The translations under genes were made by a program, and so were the position numbers. The notes under the pieces are model-generated. The model was not told where the DNA came from and did no database searches. It worked only from the letters and a program-made list of their open reading frames with translations. From Gymnorhina tibicen (Eukaryota; Chordata; Aves; Passeriformes; Artamidae), in assembly GCA_013399875.1 (NCBI GenBank), contig VXAZ01000469.1, positions 235,848-299,847 of the forward strand: DNA of 64,000 bases. The letters are read 5' to 3'. Positions 1-11,822 of this stretch are shown here, piece after piece (within the stretch, counting starts at the first letter, position 1; each line of letters opens with the position of its first letter).

Positions 1-290
1 GAAGCGCGGCCGGAAGGGCACGGAGAGCATCCGGGAAGTGCCAGAGCGCCGCGCGGGGCACGGCCCTCCGGGGACAGCGCCCTCCTGCGGCGGGAGCTGG
101 GACTGCAGCGGGGCACGGGGCGCCCGGGATGTGCCCGGGATCCTTCGGGAACTGCCGGGAGCGGAGCCCGGAGAACGGGAGGGGAACTGCCAGCAGCAGA
201 GCCCAGCGCTGTGGGGCTCGGGACCGGCAGAGAACAGGACCCCGTGCAGCTCGGGAACGGCCCGGCCGGGCGGGGTTTGGTTTTGGAGCT
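1..290. promoter_or_regulatory. CpG-dense block at window edge
   Basis: The first 290 bases are very GC-rich with many CpGs (gcgcggccgg, gcgccgcgcgg, cgcccggg, cccggccgggcgggg), unlike the CpG-poor sequence that follows. This may be the edge of a CpG island or a GC-rich repeat. I see no start codon context or splice site that would define a first exon. Confidence 0.3.
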
Positions 291-299
291 GCTGGTCCA

Positions 300-720
300 G
301 AGGGAAACACGGAGATGCTCCAAGGGCTGCAACCCCTCTGCTCTGGAGCCAGGCTGGGAGAGCTGGGGGTGCTCACCTGGAGAAGAGAAGGCTCCTGAAA
401 GACTTTAGAGCCCCTTCCAGTGCCTAAAGTGGGCTTATAAAAAGATGGAGAGTGACTTTTTTACACAGGCAGATAGTGATAGGACAAGAGAGAAAGAATA
501 GTTTTATACTAAAAGAAGTGAAGAAGAAATTCCTCCCTCTGCGAGTGCTGACACACTGGCACAGGCTGCCCAGAGAAGCTGTGGCTGCCCCATCCCTGCA
601 AGTGTCCGAGGCCAGGTTGTCCCATCTGGGACAGTGGCAGGTGTCCCTGCCCATGGCAGGGGTGGAATGAGATGGGCTTTTAGTTCCTTTTCAACCCAAA
701 TCATTCCATGATTCCATTAT
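300..720 (+). mobile_element. CR1 LINE 3' fragment, sense orientation
   Basis: The element matches the avian CR1 3' end from the 'gctccaagggctgcaacccctctgctctggagcc' part (given here as its first 20 bases gctccaagggctgcaacccc) through 'ccatccctgcaagtg', 'tgcccatggcagggg' and the tail 'aaatcattccatgattcc'. It is 5'-truncated, has small deletions (for example after 'ccaggttg') and carries no coding capacity. The copy at 47832-48270 is clearly the same subfamily. Confidence 0.88.
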
Positions 721-1749
721 TATAATCCCTCCCAAAGGCAGAATGTCTGCACACAGAGTTCAGAGGCTGCTCTTGGCTGGAGCTGGAAGCACAGGGCAGT
801 TAATACAGAGTAAATCAGTGGTTTGATCTAATATTCTGCTGATGGTTCTCAAGGCCACCTGTTTATATTGAATCGTGCTTCACTTTCAGTGGCTCTGACA
901 GCCCCACTGCTGGCTGAGAGAGAGGCTTTCAGCACAAATACAGGTATCTCACCCATGAAATTTAATCACAAATTTCCCTCCAAGACATTTCGGTATGAAC
1001 AGCCCAGGAGCAGCAAACCACTCCAACACACAAGCAATAACTTGCTCCCTGATGGCTCATTAAAAAAGAAGCAGTGCTTGGTTTTATTTCTGCAATAACA
1101 CATTTTAGCAGACCTCTTATAAAATATACATACAGGTCCAAGCCGTGCAAAACCTGGATGGGAGGAGCAGCTGGGGAAGCCAAGTACCACCACCACCAGC
1201 AAACAGAAACTCATTTTTGCCCGTTAAAGCTTAGTGTGGCCTCTCGGTGCCGGCGCATCCAAACACGGGGGTTCGGTGACGCGGGCACAAGGTGTGCCCG
1301 GCCCCACGCTGTGCCAGCTGAGCGCGTAATTCCACACTCGGGTTCCCCAGGAGTGGGTGCCTGCGCTGCTCAGAGCCTGCTCTGAATACTAAACTCTTCA
1401 CTTCCTTGTGGTTTTCCTTCTGCCACTTGTAAATGCACAGCAGGGGTGTTCTACAAGGGGAACATCTCTCCAGCCCCTGTGAAAGCAGAGGTCGCGATCC
1501 CTGCGCTGCACAAAGAATTGCGATGCAGAGGGATGAATGAAAACACAAATACCCGCAGATCTGAGGAGCTGGCTCTGCAAAAGCTGCTTTTGTGCTTCTC
1601 AGAGTACAAAGCCCTTCCCTGGTGGCCCTTGACCAGTGCTCACAAGCCGAGGGATACCCCCTCCTCCCAACGCAGCCCCGCTTTCCGTGCGTTGCTGGTT
1701 TAATGCTGAAGTCATAATGCTCAGTGTTCCTTTTTTTTCCTCACACATC
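721..1749. other. Intergenic, no gene recognised
   Basis: Mixed-composition sequence. No splice-bounded open frame, RNA gene or repeat was recognised. Confidence 0.5.
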
Positions 1750-1802
1750 CATAGAATCCTTGAGGCTGGAAAGGACCCCCAAGAGCATCAAATCCATCTG
1801 TG
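1750..1802 (-). mobile_element. Short antisense CR1 3' tail
   Basis: The sequence 'catagaatccttgaggctgg' followed by 'aaggacccccaagagcatca' is the reverse complement of a CR1 3' terminus. It is only about 50 bp long. Confidence 0.65.
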
Positions 1803-3462
1803 ACTGCAGTGAAATCCTTTAGCGGTGCCAGGTACCCGGAGCGTGGTGGGAGAGCCCTGGAACCCGATGTGTCGTGGCCAGATGAGCCAGCCCGGCTGTG
1901 CTGGCTCCGCAGGCACGCTCACGATGGAGAGGGGCTTCAGCAGCTGAGCCAGAGGGGTGTGACACCCCACAGCCTTGTTTGTCACCAGCCTGGCAGGGAG
2001 GTGGAGGGAGCACCCCGGCACCCCGCTGTGGGCAGGGAGAGCCCCCCACTCCCTCCAGGGCAGCGCATCAGGGCGGCCCGGGGCGCTCGTGTGCAGAACA
2101 AAAGCTTTTCACACCCTTCCGTGAGTTTTATTTGTGAAGGCAAAAGCATTTCACGCCCGGTGCTGCAAACGCGGCATCCTGCTGATCCCCTTTGTGCCCC
2201 CCTCACGCTCACACAAGGGAGCCAAGGGCTGGCCAGCTGCCACAGCCCCAGGATCTCATCCCTCCTGGGTGCAGTTCTGCCCAGCTCTGGTTGTGTATCT
2301 CATTTGTACAGCCGAGCTCGGGCTGTCTGGCTGATGGCAGGGACAGCGCTGAAAACAAACACTCCTTTTTCTCCTTTTTGATAAAAGAAAACATTACCTC
2401 TCCGAGATTTACACAGTAGATCAAGCATAAACCTGAATTATCTCCCTGCTCTCTTTCTCCAGGGAGCAGATAATAGGTGGATGTATCCATCCTTCTGCTT
2501 TGTTCCACGTCGCCCAGCTTGGCAGCGTTTCGGTTGCTATTAAACCACGCTCACCCCCCCTGACATTTAAAGGGCTGTTGTTTGATTGCTGTCACAGTCC
2601 TCTACGTGGATCCTTCAACCAGTTCCCTCCTCCTCTTCCCGCCAGTGATGGATTTTCTCGTTTATTCCGGAGTAATTTGGTTTCCTCGTGCTGCGCTCCA
2701 GCAGAACGCTTTCGCTGTCAGACGTGGGGTTTGGTGCTTGCCCACGGTGCCACGTCACGCCCGAGCAGCTCCGGCCAAACTGGAGCTGCCCTGGCTTTCA
2801 GCAGCGTTAGGAAAACCGAACAGCACGCGGATCTGAGAGCCTGGTCCTGCCGGGGTGGGATCCTGCTGCCTTCGGGGTCACTGCTGCACTGTGGGATGTG
2901 GCAGATCACAGCGATTCCCAGTGGGGCCATCGGCTTCCACAGCTGATCCGTGGCCCCCACGTGGAATATCCCGTGGGATGAGTGGACGCTGGCTCCACGG
3001 TGAGGAGCACCTGGTGCCTGAGGGCGGGGAGTGGAGCCTTTCTGCCTCTCTGGGAGCAAAGCGTGGGATGCACCATCAGCTCGAGGGTTTGCAGCTCACC
3101 CACGGTGGGGAGAACGCACAGAGCAGAGGGTTTGCTGCCACCAGAGCTTTTCCGATGATCTGCGCTTCGGTGCATCAAGTCCTTAAAATCCCTTTGGGCC
3201 TCTCAGGGCCCTCCTCTTGGCAGGATCAGAAAGGCTGAGGGTGGCACCCAGCTCTGCCAGCTGTGCCAGAAATTGGTGTGCAGTTCAACAGGTAAAACCA
3301 GGCAAACTTAGCAGAGAGTTTGAAACAAAGCTGAGCCCTTGGCCCGTGCATGTTTGTACTCTGAGTATCTCTGATGTGAAAAGCTGGCTCTGTACATGCT
3401 CCTGGCCTGCTCCCCCCACACAAACTCCTGCTTCTCCCAGGGCTGCTCACACTGAGGGACTT
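1803..3462. other. Intergenic, no gene recognised
   Basis: This is GC-rich single-copy-looking sequence. The open frames are short, lack splice context and resemble no family known to me. Confidence 0.45.
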
Positions 3463-3930
3463 CAGAGAATCATGGAATTGTTAAGCTTGGAAGAGACCTC
3501 TAAGATCACCAACCCCAGCCATAAACCCAGCACCTCTGTGTTCGCCACTGAAACATGTCCTCAAGTGCCACATCCACGCACCTTTTAAATCCCTCCAGGG
3601 ATGGTGACTCCCCTCCATCCTGGGCACTTTGTTCCAGGACTGACCACTCTTTTCGTGAAAAAATTTTCCGTAACAGCCAATCCAAACCTCCCCTTGCAGC
3701 CTGAGGCCGTTTCCTCTTGTCCTGTCCCTGTTGCCTGGGAGCAGAGCCCAACACCTCCCTGGCTGCCCCCTCCTGTCAGGGAGCTGTGCAGAGCCAGAAG
3801 GTCCCCTCTGAGCCTCCTTTTCTCCAGGCTGAGCGTCCCCAGCTCCCTCTCATAAGACTCGTGGTTGCAGACCCTTCCCCAGCTCCACTGGCCCTCTCTG
3901 GACACACTCCAGCCCCTCAATGTCCTTTCC
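3463..3930 (-). mobile_element. CR1 LINE 3' fragment, antisense
   Basis: On the plus strand it starts 'cagagaatcatggaattgtt' and runs through 'gatcaccaaccccagccat', 'ccctccagggatggtgactc', 'cctccttttctccaggctga' and 'cactccagcccctcaatgtc'. This is the reverse complement of a CR1 3' end of roughly 470 bp. It is non-coding and 5'-truncated. Confidence 0.9.
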
Positions 3931-5564
3931 GCAGTGACCATCTTGTGGTGTCCCTGGCTCCTAGTGACCATCGACATGCTCCAGTTCCTGCTGCCTCGGA
4001 AATGGGCTGTGAGCTACCCTGGCCCTTCTCACACCTGGAAAACACCTCCAGCAGAGACCAAAAAGCAGGTGTCCCCCTTGAGGAAAGAGTGCCATGGCTG
4101 GTCATGTCACCTGGACACCGGAGCCCAAGGCACTCGAAGAGCACACGTCCCTCCCACCACGGTGATGAGCTGAAAGCTCAGGGATCTCTGCCTTCACCTG
4201 AAAAACAAAGTGAAAATTCCCTACTCCACAGAGCTCAGTTGTATCTGGAATTACACCCATCAGCATCTCCTCTGTCCCCAGACCCCTGCTGCAGAGAAGG
4301 TTGAAGAGGTTTGTGTATGTAACAAATTGTTATTCAAACACACTTGCTTGACTTGCTTCTAGAGGAACATCCCTGACCAAACCCCGCTGTGCTGGGGAAA
4401 GATGTTTTCTCTCTCAGGCACTCGTCGCTGTGCCCAGCTGGAGGTTCCTCTCCCATCAGCCTGCCAGCTGGGCAGTTTGTGTGCACGAGCCAGTTGGGCC
4501 AGCTGGGCTGGTGTCCTCCACGCCGAAGATGACAAAGCTGAGAGCTGGTGACCTGCTGAGGAGCGCTGCCGTGGCCAGGCGTGTGCAGCACGGCCACGCT
4601 GCTGCCCCCCATCTACCAGGGGCTTTTTTTTTGGAAGAGTAACTCATTGTGCCAACATTTCTTCCAGATGCAGTTCTGTACGGCTGTGCTCCCCTCACGT
4701 TAGCTGTGCCAGGTGTGATTTGTCCTCTCCGCAGCCAGCAGCAGGCACTGTGTCATGGAGCTGAACAAACTCCTCAGGCACAGACCATCTGTGCCCACCC
4801 TGAGCTCCTCTCTGCTGCCAGGCACATGAATTAACACCTGCCCAGCAGCATCCTCAGGCCTCTCAACAGAGCTGGAGCGCAGCCCTGAGTGGGCTGGCGA
4901 GTCCTCCCCAAACCAGCACACCCGCAAGGGCAGCACTCTCCGTGCCACAGGGTGCTGGCTCCCTGCACCAGCACAGCAGGATCTCTGAGGTGACGTTTCC
5001 CGGCCCTGTGCACGCCTGCAGGATGCCTCTCAGCGCCAGCAGCCACTCAGCTGCTCCTCCCATGGCACCTGTGGGATGGGGACGGCTCTGAGGTGCTCAG
5101 TGTGTCTGCACTGCGGGGTAAATTCCCATTTCCAACCACAGCAGACCCCGAGCAGGAGGAAGGCTGGGCAGTGCAGAGGTGACTCAACAAAGGACCGCAG
5201 CAGTCTCAGGCAGCCACACTCTAAAACACTCCGAAGCACTTGGGAGCTTCCTGTACCCTTCAGAGCGAGGCCAAGGCACAGCCAGAGCTCTGGTTGCTGA
5301 AATTATCCCAAGGAAATGCCTCTGTATTGTATCCTGGGGATCAGCACTGACATGGTTTGCTCTGACACCTCTTGTTCCACCAAACCCACATCCCTAAAGG
5401 TCCCGCAGCCCCAGCCAGGCACTGGCACCACTCACAGAGCCCCCACACCCCCGGCTGCCTCCCCACCACCCCAAAATCTGCCTAACAGGGCCACACATGC
5501 GCGGGAGGCACTTCCAACACAGACGTCAAGGATGAGTTGGTGCCCTTTGCAATCTCCTTCTGCT
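3931..5564. other. Intergenic, no gene recognised
   Basis: No supported gene, RNA or repeat. The composition is typical GC-rich avian intergenic DNA. Confidence 0.45.
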
Positions 5565-5690
5565 GCATTCCTATAGAGTGCGGCCAATTTGCATAATAAA
5601 CACGAGCTATAAATGTCAAAATCGGCCACATCCATTTCTTATTTTCACTTCAGACTCTGATTGCATCTTTTTGACTCTAACTTGCAAATA
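5565..5690. promoter_or_regulatory. AT-rich island with octamer motif, candidate conserved non-coding element
   Basis: This compact AT-rich patch sits in a GC-rich background. It contains a perfect POU/octamer motif ATTTGCAT at 5587-5594 and 'tataaatgtcaaaatcggcc'. It has no open frame or repeat similarity. Conservation is a guess from composition and motif only. Confidence 0.25.
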
Positions 5691-6289
5691 GCTGCAAGCC
5701 TGGCACTCCGTGGCTGCTGCCTTGCTGGATCCGTGGGGCTGGGCTCTCAGAGCCCAACATCCAACTTCCTTGGGCCACCCCAGAGCTCCTGCCTTCCCTG
5801 CAGATGCAATTTTAGTGGCTCTGCCACTGCTGCCCGGCACAAGTGGGCCCAGTGAGGAGACAAAAGTGTTGAGCCAGGAGACAGAGCTGTACAGCAGCCT
5901 GGGGAGGTGGATGGCCTCTTCTGCATGCCAGGAGGGAAACTGAGGCAGAACCAGCCGGGGATCTGGCTCTCCACGGCAGATCTATGCTGCAGATCTGGGT
6001 CCCCAGTGCCACCCTGGTGTCACCTTGCTCTGCACCGCTTCTTGCCGAGTGCCACCAGCACGGAAACACGTGGACGGTGTTTTCGCAGGTGCAGGGTGAG
6101 GAGAGACGGCCTCAAATCCCGGCGTCTTCCAGAGCGATCCGTGCGCTCCATTCCTGCTCCTGCTCAGCTGTGGCTGAACCCCGTGCAAATCCCGTATAAA
6201 CCCACCTGCTGCTCTCCGGGACGGCCCCACTGCCGGCCCCACTCCCTCGGTCCCGCGGCTCCTGCGGGACACATTGGAGCCTGGTACCT

Positions 6290-6660
6290 GAATGTTCCCA
6301 GCTCCCTCCAGCGCCGCTCTTCATTCCGCTCTTCAGATGCAAATGAGGATTTGCAGGAAACCATTTCATTCACGGGTTCATCCTTTATTTTGGCAGATAG
6401 CATCAGTTAAACGCCTGCTTATTTCTGCTTTCTGAGAACAATATAAACCACTTAAGTACACATGCAAGATAGACTGAGCCCTAAGTGCTTATGAGCTCTT
6501 TGATTTACCGAGGTGTCTTTATCTTTGCCGAGTATCTCGCGAAGTCATTTATTATTTAGCAGTAAATTAAAGTAGAGGGTCTGTGATTTTCAGCAACAGA
6601 AATTAATATCCCAGCGCTCCTTTGTACCACATATATCTATAATTTACAGCGCTGGAACCG
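6290..6660. promoter_or_regulatory. AT-rich non-coding island, candidate enhancer
   Basis: About 370 bases of low-CpG, AT-rich, non-repetitive DNA. It includes an octamer ATGCAAAT at 6337-6344, several TAAT/ATTA homeodomain-type cores and no coding potential. The look is that of a vertebrate conserved non-coding element, but I cannot test conservation. Confidence 0.3.
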
Positions 6661-6934
6661 GCCAGACGGCGCTGCAAGACCATCCGTTTCCTCTCTCCCT
6701 TGTTACCTGCTGATCATTGCTGCGTAACAGGAATAAAAAATGGACTGGCAGGAGAGACGCTCCAGCAGGAAAGGGTAGTTTTAAATTAAAAGTCCAGTTT
6801 TTGTGGCTCTCAAGAGGCCCCCTTTGCTTCGCACTGCCCTCCTGCACACATCACTTATGGATAATATAGTGAACAGGCAGCAATCTCGCCTTGAGACAGC
6901 TGAGTTTTAACCTCACTGGTTCTGTGCTTGGCGA

Positions 6935-7174
6935 GTAATAGTAATAATAATAATAATAATAGCAATAACAACAACAGCAACAACGGTGATAGTAGTAGCA
7001 ATAATTCATAATTAATAATTAATAACAATGATTAATAAGAAGAATAAGAATAAGAATAGCAATAATAATAACAATAATAACACCGAGCGTGATAGTGGTA
7101 GCAATAATTAACAATTAATAGTTATAATTAATAATCAATAATAAATAATCAAGAATCAACTGGTAATAATAACA

Positions 7175-7225
<51 letters not shown>
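6935..7225. repeat. AAT-type microsatellite with internal duplication
   Basis: About 290 bases are built from AAT/ATA/AAC/AGC triplets, ending in a pure TAA/AAT run of 49 bases (7177-7225). The interrupting motif gtgatagtagtagcaataat at 6986 recurs as gtgatagtggtagcaataat at 7089. This shows a 103-bp internal duplication followed by divergence. Confidence 0.92.
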
Positions 7226-7226
<1 letters not shown>

Positions 7227-7306
7227 CAGTACCTGCAAGCCCCAATAACACATGCTGTACTGTGATTTTCCCACCTGTCTGCAGTGGAGGGATGGCTGGG
7301 GTGGTA

Positions 7307-7625
7307 CAGAATCAGAATTCCAGAATAGTCAGCACTGGAAGGGCCCTCTGGAGATCACCGAGCCCAACCCTGCTGCCAAGGCAGGGTCCCCTGGTGCAGG
7401 GGACATGGAAACACATCCCGGCGGGTTTGGAATGTCCCCACAGTGGGAGACTCCACACCCTCCCTGGGCAGCTGTTCCAGGGCTCTCCTACCCTCCATGG
7501 AGAGCAGTTCTTCCTCGTGTTGAGGTGGGACTTCTTGTGTTTCTGTTCACGGCCACTGCTCCTCGTCCTCTCACTGGGCACCACTGACGAGTCTGGCACC
7601 ATCCTCTGCACCATCCCCTGCAGAG
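7307..7625 (-). mobile_element. CR1 LINE 3' fragment, antisense
   Basis: The plus-strand text 'cagaatcagaattccagaat' followed by 'gatcaccgagcccaaccctg', 'ccctccctgggcagctgttc' and 'ctcactgggcaccactgacg' is a reverse-complemented CR1 3' end, moderately diverged. It directly follows the microsatellite. Confidence 0.85.
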
Positions 7626-10600
7626 CTGGAGCAAGAGAGGCTACCCAGAAACACAAGTGACAGCAAGGACAGAGCTCTTCCTTCTGGGCTCCACGGACTC
7701 ATAAAGCCCGGGGGTGGCTTTAGGAACAAGGCTGGGGGCGTCACATTGCAGAACAACACATCCCTGGAGCTCCCACCCCTTCCTCTGGGTCTGTGCCAGC
7801 TCTCCACCAGCAGCCTGGTGCCAGGTTCGAGAGCAATAACATGGCCAGAAGGTTTTATGGGCTGTGTCGGGCTCTGGCTGACACAAAGCAGCCAATAATT
7901 TATAGCAATCTCATGTACTACAAAGGCAAAACATGTCCCTCTTGCGTGGAGCTCCGCGAGACGGAGGGATAAATCAGCTCTGGCAGGGAGCAAAGATGAG
8001 AAAAGCAGGAAAAAGACCCAAAATGTTCTACTTGGATTCTCTGGAAAGAGGAGAGAGAAGGGGCCCTGCAAATGCCCTCCTGGTGGGGGTTGTGTGGGCT
8101 GGCCTGAGCAGGCACCGGGGTTTCTGAGCCCTGCCTGGACAGCCACCTCCAACATCTCCTTCCAGCAGCTTTTGTCCGTGCCCACATGAGCCTCCCATCC
8201 TCCTGGAGCCCACCTGGGCTGCAGAACAAGGAGGTTTCATCCCCCAGAGCTGTGACCCAGGAGCCCTGGGTGGTGGCAGGGGTCCTCTCACCAGCCACTC
8301 CTGATTCCTGCATGGAAAGGAGGCAGTGCCACAGCACAGTCCTCAGGCCTGGCACAGGGTTTGTGCTTTGGGCCAACAAATCCATCTTCTGGAATAACCC
8401 CAGCACTACCTTAGATGCTGCCAGCAGGAACAGCACCCGTGGGCACTGTGGATGCTCTCTCCAAGCACCACCTCAACCCACACAGGGCAGCAAACCCAAC
8501 CCCCCAGCACCTGCAGAGGTGTTTCACTGCACCAGAGACCAGGCTTTCCTCACACCAGGACCAGGGCCACTCTTGCCATGATGCTCTGTGGTGTTCTGCC
8601 ACAAGGACCGGGCTCCCTGGCCTGCTGGTCCCTCATTTCCACCACAGCCCCCCAGGCTGGATCACTCCCAAATTATTTCTGTGCCCTTCAATTTCTCAGC
8701 TAAATTAAGAGAGTCGTTTGTCTTGCAGCCAACCAGATAAAAACGTGGAGAGACATCAGGAAACTCAGCCTGTAACAAGTCACGCTTTCCCTCTCTCTTC
8801 TCCTCAATGTGGAGACATTTCCAAGGAGAAGCCGTGGCAGTGTTATTTGTCTTTGTTTTTGGGAAGAGAAGCAAGCTGATTAAAAGCAAACACAAAGCAA
8901 GAGCTGTGGAGTCCCAGAGGCTCCCTCGCAGAAGTTCAAAGGGAAAAAAAAGGAATGAAAAACTGGAAGCGCTAGGGCGAGACATCGAAGCTTTGAAGAC
9001 CATATCAGTTATGGATGAATTAAAACACACAATAATTAGCACTGAAAGCTACAATACCTGAGGAGATGGGGAAAATTGGTTTCCTCACGCTCATCAAGCC
9101 CTTCCAGGGATGCTCCTGCCAGGATGGGCTTACGGGCCCGGCTCTGTGTTGTCACTGGCAGTGTCTGCACGTGGAGGCTGAGCTGCTCCAGCTGGGAGCA
9201 GGGTTATCACCGGGAAACACGCGTGGCTCGGGATTGCAGCCCGCCCTGGGAGCCCTGCCCGGAGCAGGGATGGGGCAGCAGCCTCTGTGCTCCCCCCAGG
9301 AGCTGTGCCAAGCCCCGGGATGGTGCGACCCGGAGGTGGAGATAAGGATGGAGGACAAAACTCCTCCAGGAGCCTTGGGAGGCACCTGAAGTTTATCTGC
9401 TCGGTGTCTGCCAGCTGGAGATTATGGGCTTTTATTTTCTTCTTTCCAGTGGCAAGCAACAAAAACCAGTAAACAGGAAAAAAGCCCATCCTGCATGCAA
9501 AGCACGATGCTCAAACAAACATCACGGCTATGTTATCCCACTAAAAAAGCATTTAGCTTCGAGCTTTGAGCACCTTGAGGCACAGGATGCCGGGCTCAGG
9601 CTGTGGTGGGCAAGGGGGATCGGTGCCAGCCAGCTGCTCGTGGCTCCTGCCTCCTTGGCAAACCATTTCCTCCCGGGGCAGAAATTGTTTAACAGAGCCA
9701 CTCGGCTACAGACCTGCCCAGGACTTAATCCACTTGAAAATCAACAAATTAGATTAGGCAGCCCCGTAGATCAGGGGTCCTGAGCAGGGAATTCTCCAAG
9801 CATTCCACCTTTCCCTTTGGAGTCGGGTCAGGCTCTCCTTGCTCTGCCCCTGCACCGTGGAGCTGGGAACGGAGCTTCTGAGCTGCTAATTCCCCTCGTG
9901 GTCCTGCAGAAAAGGGGTGGCTGGACCATTGTGCTCTGATGGCCCTCCGAGGGCAGCGAATCGACCCAGTCTCCAGCAGATGAACGGGGAGGAAGCGCTG
10001 CCCTGTGCTCACTCACAACACCGGGGCAGCGATAAGGATGTTCTGTGGGAAGGAAAAAACCCAGGGAGATCCCTCTCAAATAATGCGCTCCTGTACGAGC
10101 CATTCTGAGGCTGTGCCGGGCACTTTGGGAGGGAAATTCAGAACAGCAGAGATTACAAGGAGCATAAAATTCTGTTTGCACCCCAACAGAGTTAATCGAG
10201 TTGCATTTTTTTTGGAGGAGGAGGAGGTGAAACACGGCAGCAAGGGCCAGCTCCAGCCCTTCCACCCGTGCTGAGGGTGGGTCACACTGGTGGCTGCACC
10301 AGCTCAGGTTTTACAAACTGGGTTTGCAGGTGCAGCCCTTGTCCTCGGTGGGGTGACGAGACCAGGGGATGTGTCACCCACCTGCATCGAGAGAAACCCC
10401 CTCTGTGGAGCCCCTCCGCCCTCAACATCCCCAACTCATCACAGGTCCCTCTCCTGCTATTTCTTCTTCTTTGTTCCCGCCTGCCCTCCCACCTTACACC
10501 TTACAGCTTTTATCTCAATTCGAGCAGATCAAAGCTGACCCGTCCTGCCAAAATTTTCATTTCTTTAGATGGGAAAGATGTGAGAAACCCTGGTGACTGA

Positions 10601-11058
10601 TGCCTCCAGTAGCACCTTTCAAACCCTCCCTTTGCTCAGCAGGGCGGCCGTGCTCCCACTGCTGAGGAGCTGGGAAAAGGGCAGCACAGCAGGCAAACTG
10701 CAGCCAGCAAGGGTTTGCTGTGATATTTAAAAAGCTCTGGGCAGAGTCTTTTCACCCTGGACCATAAATTTTAAAAGCCTTTTCACCCTGGGATATTTAA
10801 GCCCGCTGCTGAGTCCCTCAGATTAGCAAACACTTTGCTCTTTTTCCCAAGGGAAAGGGAGGATGAGGCTTCTCCTCCCATCCTTTCCCCCTAATCTTAA
10901 AATAAGAGGGCTGAATCGGGGCTCAAAGCCATGCACCCCCTCCCTATTCAATGTCCCCATCCGCAGGGCCAAGGTGGACGCAGGGATGCTGTTTCCAAGG
11001 TCCCCACGCCGTGGGTGCAAGGGGGTGGCTTTCCCCGGGGGAGGTGCCATCCCACCGA
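7626..11058. other. Intergenic, no gene recognised
   Basis: The longest open frames here (for example minus 7571-8185) show no family resemblance, no exon-like splice context and no periodic conservation signal I can see. Near 10740-10800 'cttttcaccctgg' and 'gatatttaa' each occur twice, a small local duplication. Confidence 0.45.
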
Positions 11059-11098
11059 GGCTGGGAGCCCGCAGGAAAGGCTGGGAGCCCGCAGGAAA
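11059..11098. repeat. Two-copy 20-bp tandem duplication
   Basis: The unit ggctgggagcccgcaggaaa is perfectly repeated at 11059-11078 and 11079-11098, implying a recent duplication. Confidence 0.95.
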
Positions 11099-11617
11099 GG
11101 CTGATCGATCCCTCCTTGTGGCTTCGGCTCCGAGCACCCTCGCTGCCGCTAGATGTCAGCGGAGACTGGAGCTGGGGACGGCGTGGGAAGGGCCGATCCT
11201 GGCGGCTGTGCTGGGAGGGAAAGGAGGGTCCTTGGGTACCTTGGGCATCCCGCTGTAGCCCTTCCTGCAGCGCCTGGGGACACCTCGTGGGACCCGCCAC
11301 CTCCAGGCGCTGCTTCGGAGGTCTCCCCCACATGTCCAGAGAAGGGTTCAGGAGTCCCAACTCCCCATCCCTGGCACCGAGCAAGGAGCATCCTTCATCC
11401 GAGCAGGCAGCTGCGCCTGGCTAGGGGATAAACGGCGTGCGAGAACGGCAAGGGAAAGAAATCGGGCCCTTTCTTTGAAGGGTGTGCTACACGCACCTCG
11501 TTGGTGGGCAAGGGGACCACCCTGGGGCATGGAGAGAGCTGTGGGGACAGCTGTGCCCCGAGCCTGAGCTCGGCACTGTCCCCAAAATCCTGTCACCAGC
11601 AAGAATGCACTGGCCAT

Positions 11618-11822
11618 TTAACCTCCCCCTAAAATCACCCAGCCCTTCCCACCCTGACTCTAACCACCCCCTAAAATCCTCCCTGCCCTTCCCACCCCAA
11701 CCCTTTAACATCCCCCTAAAATCCTCCCAGCCCTTCCCACCCCGACTCTTTAACCTCCCCCAAAAATCCTCCCAGCTCTTCCCACCCCAACCCTTTAACA
11801 TCCCCCTAAAATCCTCCCAGCC
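11618..11822. repeat. 45-bp minisatellite, about 4.5 copies
   Basis: Units beginning 'aacctccccctaaaatc' recur near 11620, 11662, 11707, 11752 and 11797, with 'ctcccagcccttcccacccc' in each. Later units alternate between 'caaccctttaacat' and 'cgactctttaacct', which suggests a 90-bp higher-order unit. The 45-bp period keeps frames open on both strands and creates 15-residue pseudo-repeats in translations. Confidence 0.93.
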
